Origin: Asanoa ishikariensis
Lineage (GTDB): Bacteria; Actinomycetota; Actinomycetes; Mycobacteriales; Micromonosporaceae
NCBI RefSeq assembly: GCF_900107455.1
Contig: NZ_FNQB01000001.1
Span: 310,001 to 374,000, forward strand
DNA length: 64,000 bases
Direction: 5' to 3'
Part shown: in pieces, positions 45,073 to 53,966 of the stretch
Layout of the letters: every line of letters starts with the position of its first letter
Position numbering within the stretch: position 1 is the stretch's first letter
Program-made: the position numbers and the translations under genes
Notes under the pieces: generated by a model
The model's input: the letters and a program-made list of their open reading frames with translations, nothing else
Database searches by the model: none
Told to the model about the DNA's origin: nothing

Positions 45073-46653
45073 GTGCCCCGAGGCGACGGCCGGTTGAGCC
45101 AGGACCTCGACCCCCAACGGCCCGGCCCGCAAGATGCTTGCGGTGTCTTCGGTGTCTGGGGGCCGGGTGAAGAGGTCGCCAAGCTGACCTACTTCGGGCT
45201 CTACGCCCTCCAGCACCGCGGCCAGGAAGCGGCCGGCATCGCGGTCAGCGACGGTTCCGGCGTGGTGGTCTACAAGGACCTCGGCCTGGTGGCGCAGGTC
45301 TTCGACGAGCCCACCCTGGCCAGCCTGCGCGGCCATCTCGCCATCGGCCACACGCGTTACTCCACCACCGGTGGCTCCACCTGGGAAAACGCGCAGCCGA
45401 CGATCCGGGCCACGAGCGCCGGCACGACCATCGCGCTGGCGCACAACGGCAACCTGGTCAACACCGCCGACCTGGCTCGGGAGGTCGCCGAGCGGGGGCT
45501 GTCCACCGACCCGTCCACCACCTCCGACACCGCCCTGGTGACGGCGCTGCTCGCCGGCCGGCCGGACATGTCGGTCGAGGCCGCCGCGCTCGAGGTGCTG
45601 CCCACCCTGCAGGGCGCCTTCAGCTTCGTGTTCATGGACGAGACCACCCTCTACGCCGCCCGCGACGCCCACGGCGTGCGCCCGCTGGTGCTCGGCCGCA
45701 TGGAGCGCGGCTGGGTGGTGGCCAGCGAGACCGCGGCCCTCGACATCGTCGGCGCCAGCGTCGTCCGCGAGGTCGAGCCCGGTGAGCTGATCGCGATCGA
45801 CGAAGACGGCCTGCGCTCCTTCCGGTTCGCCGTGCCGGAGCCCAAGGGCTGCCTCTTCGAATACGTCTACATCGCGCGCCCCGACACCACCATCTCCGGG
45901 CGCAACGTGCACGCCGCCCGGGTGCAGATCGGCCGTCAGTTGGCCAAGGAGCACCCGGTCGAGGCCGACATGGTGATCCCGGTGCCCGAGTCGGGCACGC
46001 CGGCCGCGATCGGCTACGCCGCCGAGTCCGGCATCACCTACGGCTCGGGCCTGGTGAAGAACGCGTACGTCGGGCGCACCTTCATCCAGCCCTCGCAGAC
46101 CCTGCGTCAGCTGGGCATCCGGCTGAAGCTCAACCCATTGCGGGAAAACATCCGCGGCAAGCGGATCGTCGTGGTGGACGACTCGATCGTCCGCGGCAAC
46201 ACCCAGCGGGCAATCATCCGAATGCTCCGCGAAGCCGGCGCGCTCGAGGTGCACGTGCGCATCTCGTCGCCGCCGGTCAACTGGCCGTGTTTCTACGGCA
46301 TCGACTTCGCCACCCGCGCGGAACTGCTGGCCAACGGCCTCGACAACGAAGGCATTCGGCGCTCGATCGGTGCCGACTCGTTGGGATTCGTATCACTCGG
46401 CGGTCTGGTGGCCGCGACCGAGCAGCCGAAGACGCGCTTGTGCCGCGCGTGTTTCGATGGGGAGTATCCGATCCCGCTGCCGGCCGGCAACCTGATCGGG
46501 AAGCACGTGCTCGAAGGCGTCGCGCGTCGGGTCGACGCCGAAGCCGAGCAGCGCAGCGATGGCGGAGCCGACCGTGGCGCGCCGGGCGACCTTCCGTTGG
46601 TCGTCCAGCGGATGGCGGCCAGCTCCAACGGCGGCGGCACGCACCATTCCTAG
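45073..46653 (+). CDS. purF: Amidophosphoribosyltransferase
   Basis: This 526-residue enzyme catalyses the first committed step of purine synthesis. The precursor has a propeptide of about 22 residues ending before Cys23 (DACGVFGVWG), the glutaminase nucleophile exposed after cleavage. The PRPP loop is VVVDDSIVRGNTQR. Cysteines in KGCLFEYVY, WPCFYG and LCRACF fit the Fe-S-containing PurF subtype. A GAGGAG box 6 nt upstream supports the GTG start. Feedback regulation by purine nucleotides is known for the family. purM follows after 48 nt. Confidence 0.96.
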   Translation: MPRGDGRLSQDLDPQRPGPQDACGVFGVWGPGEEVAKLTYFGLYALQHRGQEAAGIAVSDGSGVVVYKDLGLVAQVFDEPTLASLRGHLAIGHTRYSTTGGSTWENAQPTIRATSAGTTIALAHNGNLVNTADLAREVAERGLSTDPSTTSDTALVTALLAGRPDMSVEAAALEVLPTLQGAFSFVFMDETTLYAARDAHGVRPLVLGRMERGWVVASETAALDIVGASVVREVEPGELIAIDEDGLRSFRFAVPEPKGCLFEYVYIARPDTTISGRNVHAARVQIGRQLAKEHPVEADMVIPVPESGTPAAIGYAAESGITYGSGLVKNAYVGRTFIQPSQTLRQLGIRLKLNPLRENIRGKRIVVVDDSIVRGNTQRAIIRMLREAGALEVHVRISSPPVNWPCFYGIDFATRAELLANGLDNEGIRRSIGADSLGFVSLGGLVAATEQPKTRLCRACFDGEYPIPLPAGNLIGKHVLEGVARRVDAEAEQRSDGGADRGAPGDLPLVVQRMAASSNGGGTHHS

Positions 46654-46701
46654 CCGGCGTCTCCAGCGAGACACCGCGCGTAAGGCGTAAAGGGAGAAAT
46701 C

Positions 46702-47853
46702 GTGACGCACGTTACTGAGCGGGGCGGCGGCCCGGCCAACAACTCGGGCACCGAGGGTCTACAGCCGTGGACAGCCGGATCCGGACGGACCAGTCGCAAG
46801 CGCACAGTCACGTACGCCGACGCCGGCGTCTCGATCCACGCCGGCGAACGCGCCGTCGAGCTCCTCAAGAGCAAGGTGGCCAAGGCGCAGCGCCCCGAGG
46901 TGCTCGGTGACCTCGGCGGCTTCGCGGGCCTGTTCCGGCTCGACACCAAGCGCTACAAGAACCCGATCCTGGCTTCGTCGACCGACGGCGTCGGCACCAA
47001 GCTCGTGATCGCGCAGCAGCTCGACATCCACGACACGGTCGGCATCGACCTGGTCGCGATGGTCGTCGACGACCTGGTCGCCTGCGGTGCCGAGCCGCTG
47101 TTCCTGCTCGACTACATCGCCTGCGGCGAGGTCGTGCCCGACAAGGTCGCCGAGATCGGCGCCGGCATCTCCGACGGCTGCCGCTACGCCGGCTGTGCCC
47201 TGCTCGGCGGCGAGACGGCCGAGCACCCCGGTGTGCTGCGTCCGGACGAGTACGACCTGTCCGCGACCGGCGTCGGCGTCGTCGAGGAGAGCGAGATCCT
47301 CGGCCGCGACCGGGTCGAGGTCGGCGACGTCGTCATCGCGATGCGCTCCTCCGGCCTGCACTCCAACGGCTACTCGCTGGTGCGGCACGTGCTGCTCGGC
47401 GCCGGCCGGATGCGGCTCGACACGGTGGTCGACGACTTCGGCAAGCAGCGCACCCTCGGCGAGGAGCTGCTCACGCCCACCAAGATCTACGCGCGCGACT
47501 GCCTCAAGCTGATCTCCGAGGCCGAGGTGCGGGCGCTGGCCCACGTCACCGGCGGCGGCATCCCCGGCAACCTGGTGCGGGTGCTGCCCGAGCACGTCGA
47601 CGCCGTGGTCAACCGGTCGACGTGGAAGCCGCAGCCCATCTTCGACCTGGTCCAGTCCAAGGGCCGGATCGAAGACTCGGAGATGGAGTCGACGTTCAAC
47701 ATGGGCGTCGGCATGTTCGCCATCGTCTCGCCCGAAGACGCCGACCGGGCGCTGGCGTTCCTCGCCGGCCGCGGCATCGACGCGTGGCAGGCCGGCGAGA
47801 TCATCGAGGGCACGGGGACCGTTCAGATGATCGGCCAGCACACGCGCGGCTGA
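46702..47853 (+). CDS. purM: Phosphoribosylformylglycinamidine cyclo-ligase
   Basis: This 383-residue enzyme closes the imidazole ring to give AIR. Family motifs present are TYADAGVSIHAGERAV, ASSTDGVGTKL, LLGGETAEHPG and the C-terminal THVTGGGIPGNL-type AHVTGGGIPGNL. An N-terminal extension of about 35 residues (HVTERGGGPANN) is not conserved in shorter homologues. AGGGAG lies 5 nt before the GTG. It is probably co-transcribed with purF. Confidence 0.96.
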   Translation: MTHVTERGGGPANNSGTEGLQPWTAGSGRTSRKRTVTYADAGVSIHAGERAVELLKSKVAKAQRPEVLGDLGGFAGLFRLDTKRYKNPILASSTDGVGTKLVIAQQLDIHDTVGIDLVAMVVDDLVACGAEPLFLLDYIACGEVVPDKVAEIGAGISDGCRYAGCALLGGETAEHPGVLRPDEYDLSATGVGVVEESEILGRDRVEVGDVVIAMRSSGLHSNGYSLVRHVLLGAGRMRLDTVVDDFGKQRTLGEELLTPTKIYARDCLKLISEAEVRALAHVTGGGIPGNLVRVLPEHVDAVVNRSTWKPQPIFDLVQSKGRIEDSEMESTFNMGVGMFAIVSPEDADRALAFLAGRGIDAWQAGEIIEGTGTVQMIGQHTRG

Positions 47854-47966
47854 CCCCGCGCCTGATCTAGTTGATCCTTCGCCCACCTGATTGGGTCTTA
47901 CCCGATTGGCCACCGCCGCCTAACCTAAAGTCCAGCCTCTACACCTCGACGGGGAGAGGAGGGCGG

Positions 47967-49103
47967 GTGGTTGTCCGGCGGGGCCAGTTCACCGGTATGC
48001 ACGGCATCGCCCCAGTGCCCTCCTACGTCGTCATGCAGCCCACCACGCTGTGCAATCTCGACTGCGCCTACTGCTATCTCCCGTTTCGGTCCGCCGATCG
48101 GAAGATGCCGGTCGGCGTAGCCGCCGCCGTCGCCGGGCCCGTCAACCGATGGGCCCGCGACGGCCGGTTCTCGGTGGTCTGGCACGGTGGCGAGCCGCTG
48201 GCCGCGGGCCGGGAGCACCTCGCCGCGCTCCTGGCGCCGTTCGACGCCGGTGTCGAACACCACGTGCAGACCAACGCGACGCTGATCGACGACGCGTGGT
48301 GCGAGTTCTTCGCCGAGCACGAGTTCCGGGTCAGCGTCAGTGTCGACGGCCCGCGCGACCGCAACGGCGACCGGGTGACCCGGGGCGGGCGCCCGGCGTA
48401 CGACCGGATCGTGCGCGGCATCGAGACGCTCCGCGCGCACGGCATCGGCTACTCCGCCCTGTGCGTGGTCTCGGATCCCGCGCCGGGCCGGGCGGCCGAG
48501 CTCTATGACTACTTCCTCGACCTCGGGTGTGACGTGCTCGGCATCAACATCGAGGAGACCGAGGGCACCAACACCCGAGACAACACCCACCCCGCTGGTC
48601 AGGTCGTCGACTTCTGGGCGGAGCTGGTGGCCGCCTGGCGGCGGGATCCGCGGATCCACCTCCGCGAGATCGAGTGGTCACTGCGCTACACCGAGGCAGT
48701 GCTCGCCGGCTCGGCCGACAGCGTGCTGCCCCGCCAGCTCGACCCGATACCCACCGTGGCCTACGACGGCTCGGTGGTGCTGCTGTCTCCGGAGCTGGCC
48801 GGTTTCGAGGATCCCCGGCACGGTGACTTCAGCAGTGGAAATGTCCTCGCGACGCCCCTTACCGAGATCATCGCCGGCGCGGCACGTCGCACGCCCTGGG
48901 TCGCCGAGTTTCTCGACGGCGTCGAGGCGTGCCGGGCGAGCTGCCCGTACTTCGGCTTCTGCGGCGGTGCACACGCGGCCAACCGCTATTTCGAACACGG
49001 CCGGTTCGACACGACCGAGACCGACCACTGCCGCAACAGCAAGATCCGCCTACTTGAAGGGGTGTTGCAGCATGCCCGAGACCACCAGCCTTCGGCCGTC
49101 TGA
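47967..49103 (+). CDS. amcB: Radical SAM/SPASM peptide maturase, cyclophane-forming type
   Basis: This 378-residue enzyme has the radical SAM cluster motif CNLDCAYC near residue 30 and a SPASM domain at the C-terminus, with cysteines in CRASCPYFGFCGG and TDHC. The match is to maturases that install cyclophane cross-links in ribosomal peptides (AmcB-type, recalled from the family name). The GTG start has GGGGAGAGGAGGG directly upstream. The adjacent precursor gene begins inside its 3' end. It lies 113 nt after purM and is not a purine gene, so it is probably an insertion into a conserved neighbourhood. Confidence 0.85.
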   Translation: MVVRRGQFTGMHGIAPVPSYVVMQPTTLCNLDCAYCYLPFRSADRKMPVGVAAAVAGPVNRWARDGRFSVVWHGGEPLAAGREHLAALLAPFDAGVEHHVQTNATLIDDAWCEFFAEHEFRVSVSVDGPRDRNGDRVTRGGRPAYDRIVRGIETLRAHGIGYSALCVVSDPAPGRAAELYDYFLDLGCDVLGINIEETEGTNTRDNTHPAGQVVDFWAELVAAWRRDPRIHLREIEWSLRYTEAVLAGSADSVLPRQLDPIPTVAYDGSVVLLSPELAGFEDPRHGDFSSGNVLATPLTEIIAGAARRTPWVAEFLDGVEACRASCPYFGFCGGAHAANRYFEHGRFDTTETDHCRNSKIRLLEGVLQHARDHQPSAV

Positions 49104-49329
49104 CCCGCGGGGCGGTGCCACCGGCGAGCGAGCCACCGAAGGCGACCCCGGCGACCTCGCGGAACGGGTCGCCGGTGTCCGGGCAGGGCTGACCGCACTG
49201 TTGTCCGAGGCGGAGCAGGCACGCCGGCTACGCGCCGAGGCGGCCGATCCGGCCGGCGGGGCGGTATGCGCCTGGAACCACTTCGAGAACATCCCGACGT
49301 TCTACAACTGGAACAACCGCCCCCGCTGA
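49072..49329 (+). CDS. amcA: Cyclophane RiPP precursor peptide (AmcA-type)
   Basis: This 85-residue peptide starts inside the end of the maturase gene (32-nt overlap), with GAAGGGG 9 nt before its ATG. The first 60 or so residues are a leader with a helical middle (DLAERVAGVRAGLTALLSEA). The C-terminal core WNHFENIPTFYNWNNR contains FEN, FYN and WNN, that is aromatic-x-Asn triplets of the kind cross-linked by triceptide/cyclophane radical SAM enzymes, plus WNH. Only one Cys is present, just before the core. The size, overlap with the maturase and core composition make the precursor assignment strong. No exporter or protease is next to the pair. Confidence 0.85.
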   Translation: MPETTSLRPSDPRGGATGERATEGDPGDLAERVAGVRAGLTALLSEAEQARRLRAEAADPAGGAVCAWNHFENIPTFYNWNNRPR

Positions 49330-49365
49330 GAACACCGAAGGACCCGCTGACCCCTTGGACACGGG

Positions 49366-49393
49366 CGAGCACGCGGTGTGACCCGCGTGCTCG
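49366..49393. terminator. Hairpin terminator between amcA and DUF3073
   Basis: An 11-bp perfect stem CGAGCACGCGG / CCGCGTGCTCG with a TGTGAC loop lies between the convergent amcA and DUF3073 genes. Confidence 0.75.
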
Positions 49394-49408
49394 TTGGTGA
49401 CCTGGGGG

Positions 49409-49633
49409 TCAGCGGGAGCGAGACGACCAACTGTTGGAAGCGTCGTCTACTGCGTTGTCGTCCTCGTCTTCGTCGTCGACTTGGTTGTTGCCAAGCTCGT
49501 CGTCGAAGTCGTGGTCCGTATTGCCGCTGCCTCCGAGTTCTCGCTGCAACGCGGCGAGGTCGGTGTTCGGGGAGTGATACTTCAACTCCCGGGCCACCTT
49601 CGTCTGCTTGGCCTTAGCACGGCCGCGCCCCAT
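49409..49633 (-). CDS. DUF3073 protein
   Basis: This 74-residue protein opens with GRGRAKAKQTKVARELKYHS, the highly conserved basic start of DUF3073, and ends with an acidic Asp/Glu/Asn-rich half (DDELGNNQVDDEDEDD). GAGGGGG upstream supports the ATG; a longer frame does not fit the family. It is found beside purM in many actinobacteria. Its function is unknown; the basic head suggests nucleic-acid contact. Confidence 0.9.
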   Translation of the reverse strand: MGRGRAKAKQTKVARELKYHSPNTDLAALQRELGGSGNTDHDFDDELGNNQVDDEDEDDNAVDDASNSWSSRSR

Positions 49634-49790
49634 GGCTCGACCCCCTCGCACAGAATTCGGGGCAGCACGAAGGCGGGCCCCGATGACGTCAGGCATCTCT
49701 CGTGGCTCTTACGGTACATGGGGATGGCCAGGTTCGACACCTCGGGTTGCCCCGTGCGGCCGGCGCGTCGATCACGTTTTTGATCAGCCC

Positions 49791-49839
49791 CCCGTCGGAC
49801 GGCCGTATCGCCCACCGACGGGCGGTCAGCGATACGGCC
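49791..49839. promoter_or_regulatory. Interleaved dyads between leucine dehydrogenase and DUF3073
   Basis: CCCGTCGG (49791) pairs with CCGACGGG (49815), and GGCCGTATCGC (49801) pairs with GCGATACGGCC (49829). The arms alternate A-B-A'-B', so the two stems are either mutually exclusive or form a pseudoknot. It lies just past the dehydrogenase stop on the minus strand, where it could be a terminator or an attenuator-like switch before DUF3073. Confidence 0.55.
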
Positions 49840-49856
49840 GGTAAGGGGCGCTCCGG

Positions 49857-50939
49857 TCAGCGCAGATGGATGGTTCGCAGTCGGCCGATCTCGGCCATCC
49901 GTCGCTCTGCCAGGCGATCCGCGGCCACCGCGGGCGGCACGCCCTCGGCCTCGGCGAGCTGGAGGATTTCGCGCGTGGTGTCGTAGATCCGCGTCGCGCG
50001 CAGTTTCGCCCGCTCGAAGTTGAAGCCCTCGATCTCGTCTGCGACCTGGATCACACCGCCCGCGTTGACCACGTAGTCGGGGGTGTAGAGGATCCCGCGG
50101 TCGGCGAGCTGCTTCTCGATGCCGGGGTGGGCGAGCTGGTTGTTCGCGGCCCCGGTGACGATCTTGGCGCGCAGCACGGGCACGGTGTCGTCGTCGAGGG
50201 CACCGCCGAGCGCACAGGGCGCGTACACGTCGATGTCGGCGGCGACCATGGCGGCAGCGTCGTCGACCAGGTCCACCTGCGGGTAGTTGGCCCGGACCCA
50301 CTGCACCGCCCGCTCGCTGACGTCGGTCGCGACGACGCTGGCGCCGTCCTCGATCAGGTGGGCGGTGAGGTGCTTGCCGACCTTGCCCAGGCCGGCCACG
50401 CCGACCCGGCGCCCCGCCAGGGTCGGGCTGCCCCAGATGTGCTCCGCCGCGGCCCGCATGCCCTGGAACACGCCCCAGGCGGTGAGCACGGACGAGTCGC
50501 CGGCGCCACCGTGCTCGACGCTGCGGCCGGTGACGAAGTTGGTCTCGCGGGCCACCACGTCCATGTCGGCCACGTAGGTCCCGACGTCGCAGGCGGTGTA
50601 GTAGCGGCCGCCGAGGGACTGGACGAACCGCCCGTACGCCCGCAGCAGGCTCTCGCTCTTGTCCTTCTCGGGGTCGCCCCAGATGACTGCCTTGCCGCCG
50701 CCCAGATCGAGTCCGGCGAGGGCGTTCTTGTACGCCATGCCGCGGGAGAGCTCCAGCACGTCATGCAGGGCCTCGGCCTCGCTGGCGTAGGGGTAGAAGC
50801 GGGTGCCGCCGAGCGCGGGGCCCAGCGCGGTCGAGTAGATGCCGATGATCGCCTTCAGGCCACTCTGCTTGTCCTGGCAGAAGACGACCTGCTCGTGGCC
50901 GGTGGAGTCCGATTCTTCCGTGCTGGCGAATACGCCCAT
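49857..50939 (-). CDS. Leucine/valine dehydrogenase (Glu/Leu/Phe/Val dehydrogenase family)
   Basis: This 360-residue NAD-dependent amino-acid dehydrogenase has the catalytic Lys region [20 protein letters not shown]-like segment, the Rossmann loop GLGKVGKHL and the substrate region [18 protein letters not shown]. It deaminates branched-chain amino acids, giving precursors for branched fatty acids. AGGAG 5 nt before the ATG supports the start. Its position between DUF3073 and the bldC region is conserved in actinomycetes. Confidence 0.93.
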   Translation of the reverse strand: MGVFASTEESDSTGHEQVVFCQDKQSGLKAIIGIYSTALGPALGGTRFYPYASEAEALHDVLELSRGMAYKNALAGLDLGGGKAVIWGDPEKDKSESLLRAYGRFVQSLGGRYYTACDVGTYVADMDVVARETNFVTGRSVEHGGAGDSSVLTAWGVFQGMRAAAEHIWGSPTLAGRRVGVAGLGKVGKHLTAHLIEDGASVVATDVSERAVQWVRANYPQVDLVDDAAAMVAADIDVYAPCALGGALDDDTVPVLRAKIVTGAANNQLAHPGIEKQLADRGILYTPDYVVNAGGVIQVADEIEGFNFERAKLRATRIYDTTREILQLAEAEGVPPAVAADRLAERRMAEIGRLRTIHLR

Positions 50940-51106
50940 CGCTGCTCCTGGGTTCGACGCGCGTCCTCGTGGGGCGCACGCATGCTGGGTCAGACCGGCG
51001 GGGTGGTGCAGGTCTCTGCGCACGACGATATTCCCGTTGGCAACCGGGTGCGGACGCGCGTCACCTGTCGTTACGGAGCGGGCCCGATTCGTGGGAGGAT
51101 CGCGCC

Positions 51107-51946
51107 GTGCCGTCGCTGTTCGCTTCCTACCTGCGCGTCTACGAGCCACTGACCGCATTCGATCGCGAACGTCAGGTCTTCTGGCGCCGCTATGTGCGGG
51201 AAGGCCGGGCCGTCGCGCCGCAGGAGGGTCCGGTCCGTCAACGCACCGCCGTGATCGAAGGCCTGGGCGCTGGCTGGACCCGGCTGCCCGACCTGCCCGA
51301 AGAGGCCTACGTGCTGGAGGCCGACGACACCCTGCTCGTCTGCCCGTGGAACCTGCGGCTGCGGGTCGCCGAGGCGGCGCTCAGCGCGCGCGACGGGGTG
51401 CCTTCGGTGATCGCCGACGCGTTCGTGCCGCCGGTGCTCGCCGGCCAGGCCCGCGCGGTGGTCGACGACTGGCGCAGCGGGGCCCGGGTGCTGGAGCACG
51501 GCGTGCCCCGGGTGCACGAGCAGATCGCGACCTGGGGTGTGCCGCTGCGCTGGTTCGTCTTCGTCGACCTCGGCGAGCGCGACCTCGTGCTGCGCGCGGA
51601 CCGCCGGTCGCTGCGCTACCGCACCGAGATCTCCAAGGCCCGCCGTCGCGCTTCCCGGGCGCTGTCCGTGTTGCGCAAGTCGGTCGGCGACGCCCCGATC
51701 ACCGAGGCGGTCGAAGAGGGCGCCCGGTGGCTCGAGGAGTTCCACCCGCGTTCGGTCGTCGAACTCGACTACGGCGGGCTAGTGGATCTTCTCTCCGACA
51801 CCATCCTGGAGGAGGACGACTCGCCTGGTCTGGTCGCTGCCGGACTGGCCGCTTTGTCCCGTGGTGATGCTGATGGGGCCACAGAGGTCTATGAGAACTT
51901 GGTCACTCGTTGGCGCGCGATCCAGCTCCTCGAACGGTGTAATTAG
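51107..51946 (+). CDS. Conserved actinobacterial protein of unknown function
   Basis: This 279-residue soluble protein has no recognisable catalytic motif, signal peptide or membrane helix. It opens with [19 protein letters not shown] and has a mixed alpha/beta centre ([20 protein letters not shown]) and a helical C-terminal third. GGGAGGA lies 8 nt before the GTG. It is divergent from the dehydrogenase and upstream of bldC in the same direction, an order seen in other actinomycetes, which suggests an old, vertically inherited gene. Function unknown. Confidence 0.7.
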   Translation: MPSLFASYLRVYEPLTAFDRERQVFWRRYVREGRAVAPQEGPVRQRTAVIEGLGAGWTRLPDLPEEAYVLEADDTLLVCPWNLRLRVAEAALSARDGVPSVIADAFVPPVLAGQARAVVDDWRSGARVLEHGVPRVHEQIATWGVPLRWFVFVDLGERDLVLRADRRSLRYRTEISKARRRASRALSVLRKSVGDAPITEAVEEGARWLEEFHPRSVVELDYGGLVDLLSDTILEEDDSPGLVAAGLAALSRGDADGATEVYENLVTRWRAIQLLERCN

Positions 51947-52020
51947 GGTGCAAATAGGTGGACTTGAATGAGGTAACCTCGTGTTTTCCTGAACACGAAC
52001 GGTGACGCAGAGTCCAAATA

Positions 52021-52186
52021 AGGCGGTTTCTGGCATATAAAATCGCTATAAATCGGTCATTGCTCATCCGTCCATCCAGGGACGTTCGGCCGTTCGGCCC
52101 ATGTCGGACATCGGGGACTAGCCGGACCATGAGAGACGCGTCGGCCGGCGGGACCCCGGCCGATGTCTATAGGTACCTGTGGAGGA
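52021..52186 (+). promoter_or_regulatory. bldC promoter region and leader
   Basis: An AT-rich patch in GC-rich DNA carries two tandem -10-like boxes, TATAAAAT (52036) and CTATAAAT (52046). A leader of about 135 nt follows, ending in a hairpin (TCGGCCGG / CCGGCCGA, 52141-52163) just before the GGAGGAG ribosome site. GAGGTAACCTC (51970) is a further palindrome upstream. Confidence 0.5.
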
Positions 52187-52193
52187 GTGACCG

Positions 52194-52403
52194 ATGGCAT
52201 CGCGTACGCACGAACCCGAGCCGCTACTCACGCCGGCAGAGGTCGCGTCGATGTTCCGTGTCGACCCGAAGACGGTGACCCGGTGGGCGAAGGCCGGAAA
52301 GCTCAGCGCGATTCGCACGCTGGGCGGCCACCGCCGCTACCGTGAATCCGAGGTTCGCGCCCTGCTGCAGGGGCAAATTCCCCAGCAGCGCCAGGGCGAC
52401 TGA
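52194..52403 (+). CDS. bldC: Developmental regulator BldC
   Basis: This 69-residue MerR-like winged-helix DNA-binding protein is nearly identical to Streptomyces BldC (PLLTPAEVASMFRVDPKT, then RTLGGHRRYRESEVRAL). It binds tandem sites cooperatively and delays the start of sporulation-type development. GGAGGAG 8 nt before the ATG is a strong ribosome site. The long leader and tandem promoter boxes suggest regulated expression. It indicates a mycelial or differentiating actinomycete. Confidence 0.97.
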   Translation: MASRTHEPEPLLTPAEVASMFRVDPKTVTRWAKAGKLSAIRTLGGHRRYRESEVRALLQGQIPQQRQGD

Positions 52404-52433
52404 CCGACCCCCCGGTCGAACGATCGTCGGACA

Positions 52434-52522
52434 GGGGCGGGAGCCACACAATCGTGTGGGTCCCGCCCCTGATGCGTTGTTAAGAACAGCGGCGGGAGCC
52501 ACACAATCGTGTGGGTCCCGCC
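52434..52522 (+). terminator. Two tandem copies of a hairpin terminator
   Basis: A 43-bp unit beginning GGCGGGAGCCACACAATC is repeated exactly with a 55-bp period (52436 and 52491). Each copy folds into a long stem (GGCGGGA-CCACAC / GTGTGG-TCCCGCC) with an AATC loop and one G-G mismatch. The pair lies between bldC and the methyltransferase and probably insulates them. Confidence 0.8.
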
Positions 52523-52569
52523 CCTGATGCGTTCCCAGGGCCGCCGGAGCAGGGCCTAGAGTTCGGCCT

Positions 52570-53358
52570 GTGCAGGTACAACCCCTTGTGGGCGACGCGT
52601 TCGGCGAGCTGATTCGTGACGCGCTCGCCGTGGCCACCGGGGTCGGACCCCGGCCGCTGGCCGGCGGACGGCTTCCCCGACCCGTCATCGAGATCATCGA
52701 GCGGGACGACGGCCTGATCAACGGCGCGCCCGCCGCCCCCTATCTCGAGCCGCCGGAAGCGTGGCCGGATCACGATCATCGAGCCCTTTCCCGCGTACGC
52801 GGACGCGTGCTCGACATCGGCGTGGGCGGCGGCCGGATCGCCCTCGAACTGCAGCGCCGCGGCATCGACGTGACCGGGCTGGACGTATCGGCCGGTGCGA
52901 TCGAGGTGAGCCGCCGGCGCGGGGTGCGTGACCTGGTGCTCGGCACGGTCGCCGAGCACGCCGCGACCGCCGGGCCGACGTACGACACGTTCCTGCTCCT
53001 CGGCAACAACCTGGGCCTGATCGGCGGCGCGGACCAGGCGCCGGGCTTCCTGGCCGCGCTGGCCGAGCTGGCCCGCCCGGGCGCCCAGTTGATCGCGCAC
53101 GGCACCAACCCGTACAACACCACCGACCCGGTGCACACCGCCTACCACCGGCTCAACCGATCGCGGGGCCGGCTGGGCGGGCAGTTGCGGCTGCGGGTGC
53201 GCTACCGGGAGCTGGCCACCGAGTGGTTCGACTACCTGGTCTGCTCCGTCGACGAGCTGCGCGGGCTGATCACCGGCACGCAGTGGCGGATCGCGGACAT
53301 CGATGACGCGGACGCCCCTTACTACCTGGCGACGCTGGAGCTGGCCGCCACCGGGTAA
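52570..53358 (+). CDS. Class I SAM-dependent methyltransferase
   Basis: This 262-residue protein has the SAM-binding motif VLDIGVGGGRIALEL, motif II-like VTGLDVSAG, and a motif IV-like TYDTFLLLGNNLGL. The acceptor-facing C-terminal part is beta-rich (LRLRVRYRELATEWFDYL). The acceptor is unknown. The start is GTG without a strong ribosome site. Confidence 0.85.
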   Translation: MQVQPLVGDAFGELIRDALAVATGVGPRPLAGGRLPRPVIEIIERDDGLINGAPAAPYLEPPEAWPDHDHRALSRVRGRVLDIGVGGGRIALELQRRGIDVTGLDVSAGAIEVSRRRGVRDLVLGTVAEHAATAGPTYDTFLLLGNNLGLIGGADQAPGFLAALAELARPGAQLIAHGTNPYNTTDPVHTAYHRLNRSRGRLGGQLRLRVRYRELATEWFDYLVCSVDELRGLITGTQWRIADIDDADAPYYLATLELAATG

Positions 53359-53408
53359 AGGCGAACAAACCTCGGAAATCCGACTTGCCCGTCGGTAGCG
53401 TGCCCTCT

Positions 53409-53966
53409 ATGAGGGTGGCACGCGGCACGCTGCTGCGGAACCTCGCCGGCAGCATCGGGGTGTTGTGCACCGTGGCCGGGCTGGCGTTCGGGCTACCCGC
53501 GATCGACAGCGCCCTGCCCGCCGCCCGTCCGGTCGGCGCCGGGCCGTACCCCGTCGGTGGTGGGGTGACCGTCACCCCTCCGCCGGGCGCTCGCCTCGAC
53601 GTCACCCTCACCCGACCGAGGGACACCCGCGGCACCGCGGTCTTCCTGGTCGGGACCGTCCGCTACGTGATCGTGGTCGCCCCGTTCGACGGCTCGCTCG
53701 AGAGGGCGGCGCAGCGGCTGCGCGACAAGATCACTCGCGGGCACCAGATCACCGGGAAGGAGTTCCCGACCCGCACGGCCACCGGCCTCGACGGTGTCCA
53801 GGGCACCTACGCGGCATCCGGCCGAGCTGGTCGTTACCTGGTCTTCCTGGCCGGTGACGTGGCCATCGAGGTGACGGTGGCCGGCAGCGCACCCGCGCTG
53901 CGCGCCGCGCTCGGCGCGATCGAGGCGAGCACCCGCACGATCGCGTACCGCGGCGGCACGCCGTGA
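53409..53966 (+). CDS. Predicted membrane-anchored or secreted protein of unknown function
   Basis: This 185-residue protein has an N-terminal hydrophobic signal or anchor (NLAGSIGVLCTVAGLAFGLPA), then a Gly/Pro-rich linker (GGGVTVTPPPG) and a compact alpha/beta domain (TAVFLVGTVRYVIVVAPF). No named family is recognised. Its stop overlaps the start of the PrsW-like protease gene as GTGA, so the two are made together and may act together. Confidence 0.65.
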   Translation: MRVARGTLLRNLAGSIGVLCTVAGLAFGLPAIDSALPAARPVGAGPYPVGGGVTVTPPPGARLDVTLTRPRDTRGTAVFLVGTVRYVIVVAPFDGSLERAAQRLRDKITRGHQITGKEFPTRTATGLDGVQGTYAASGRAGRYLVFLAGDVAIEVTVAGSAPALRAALGAIEASTRTIAYRGGTP

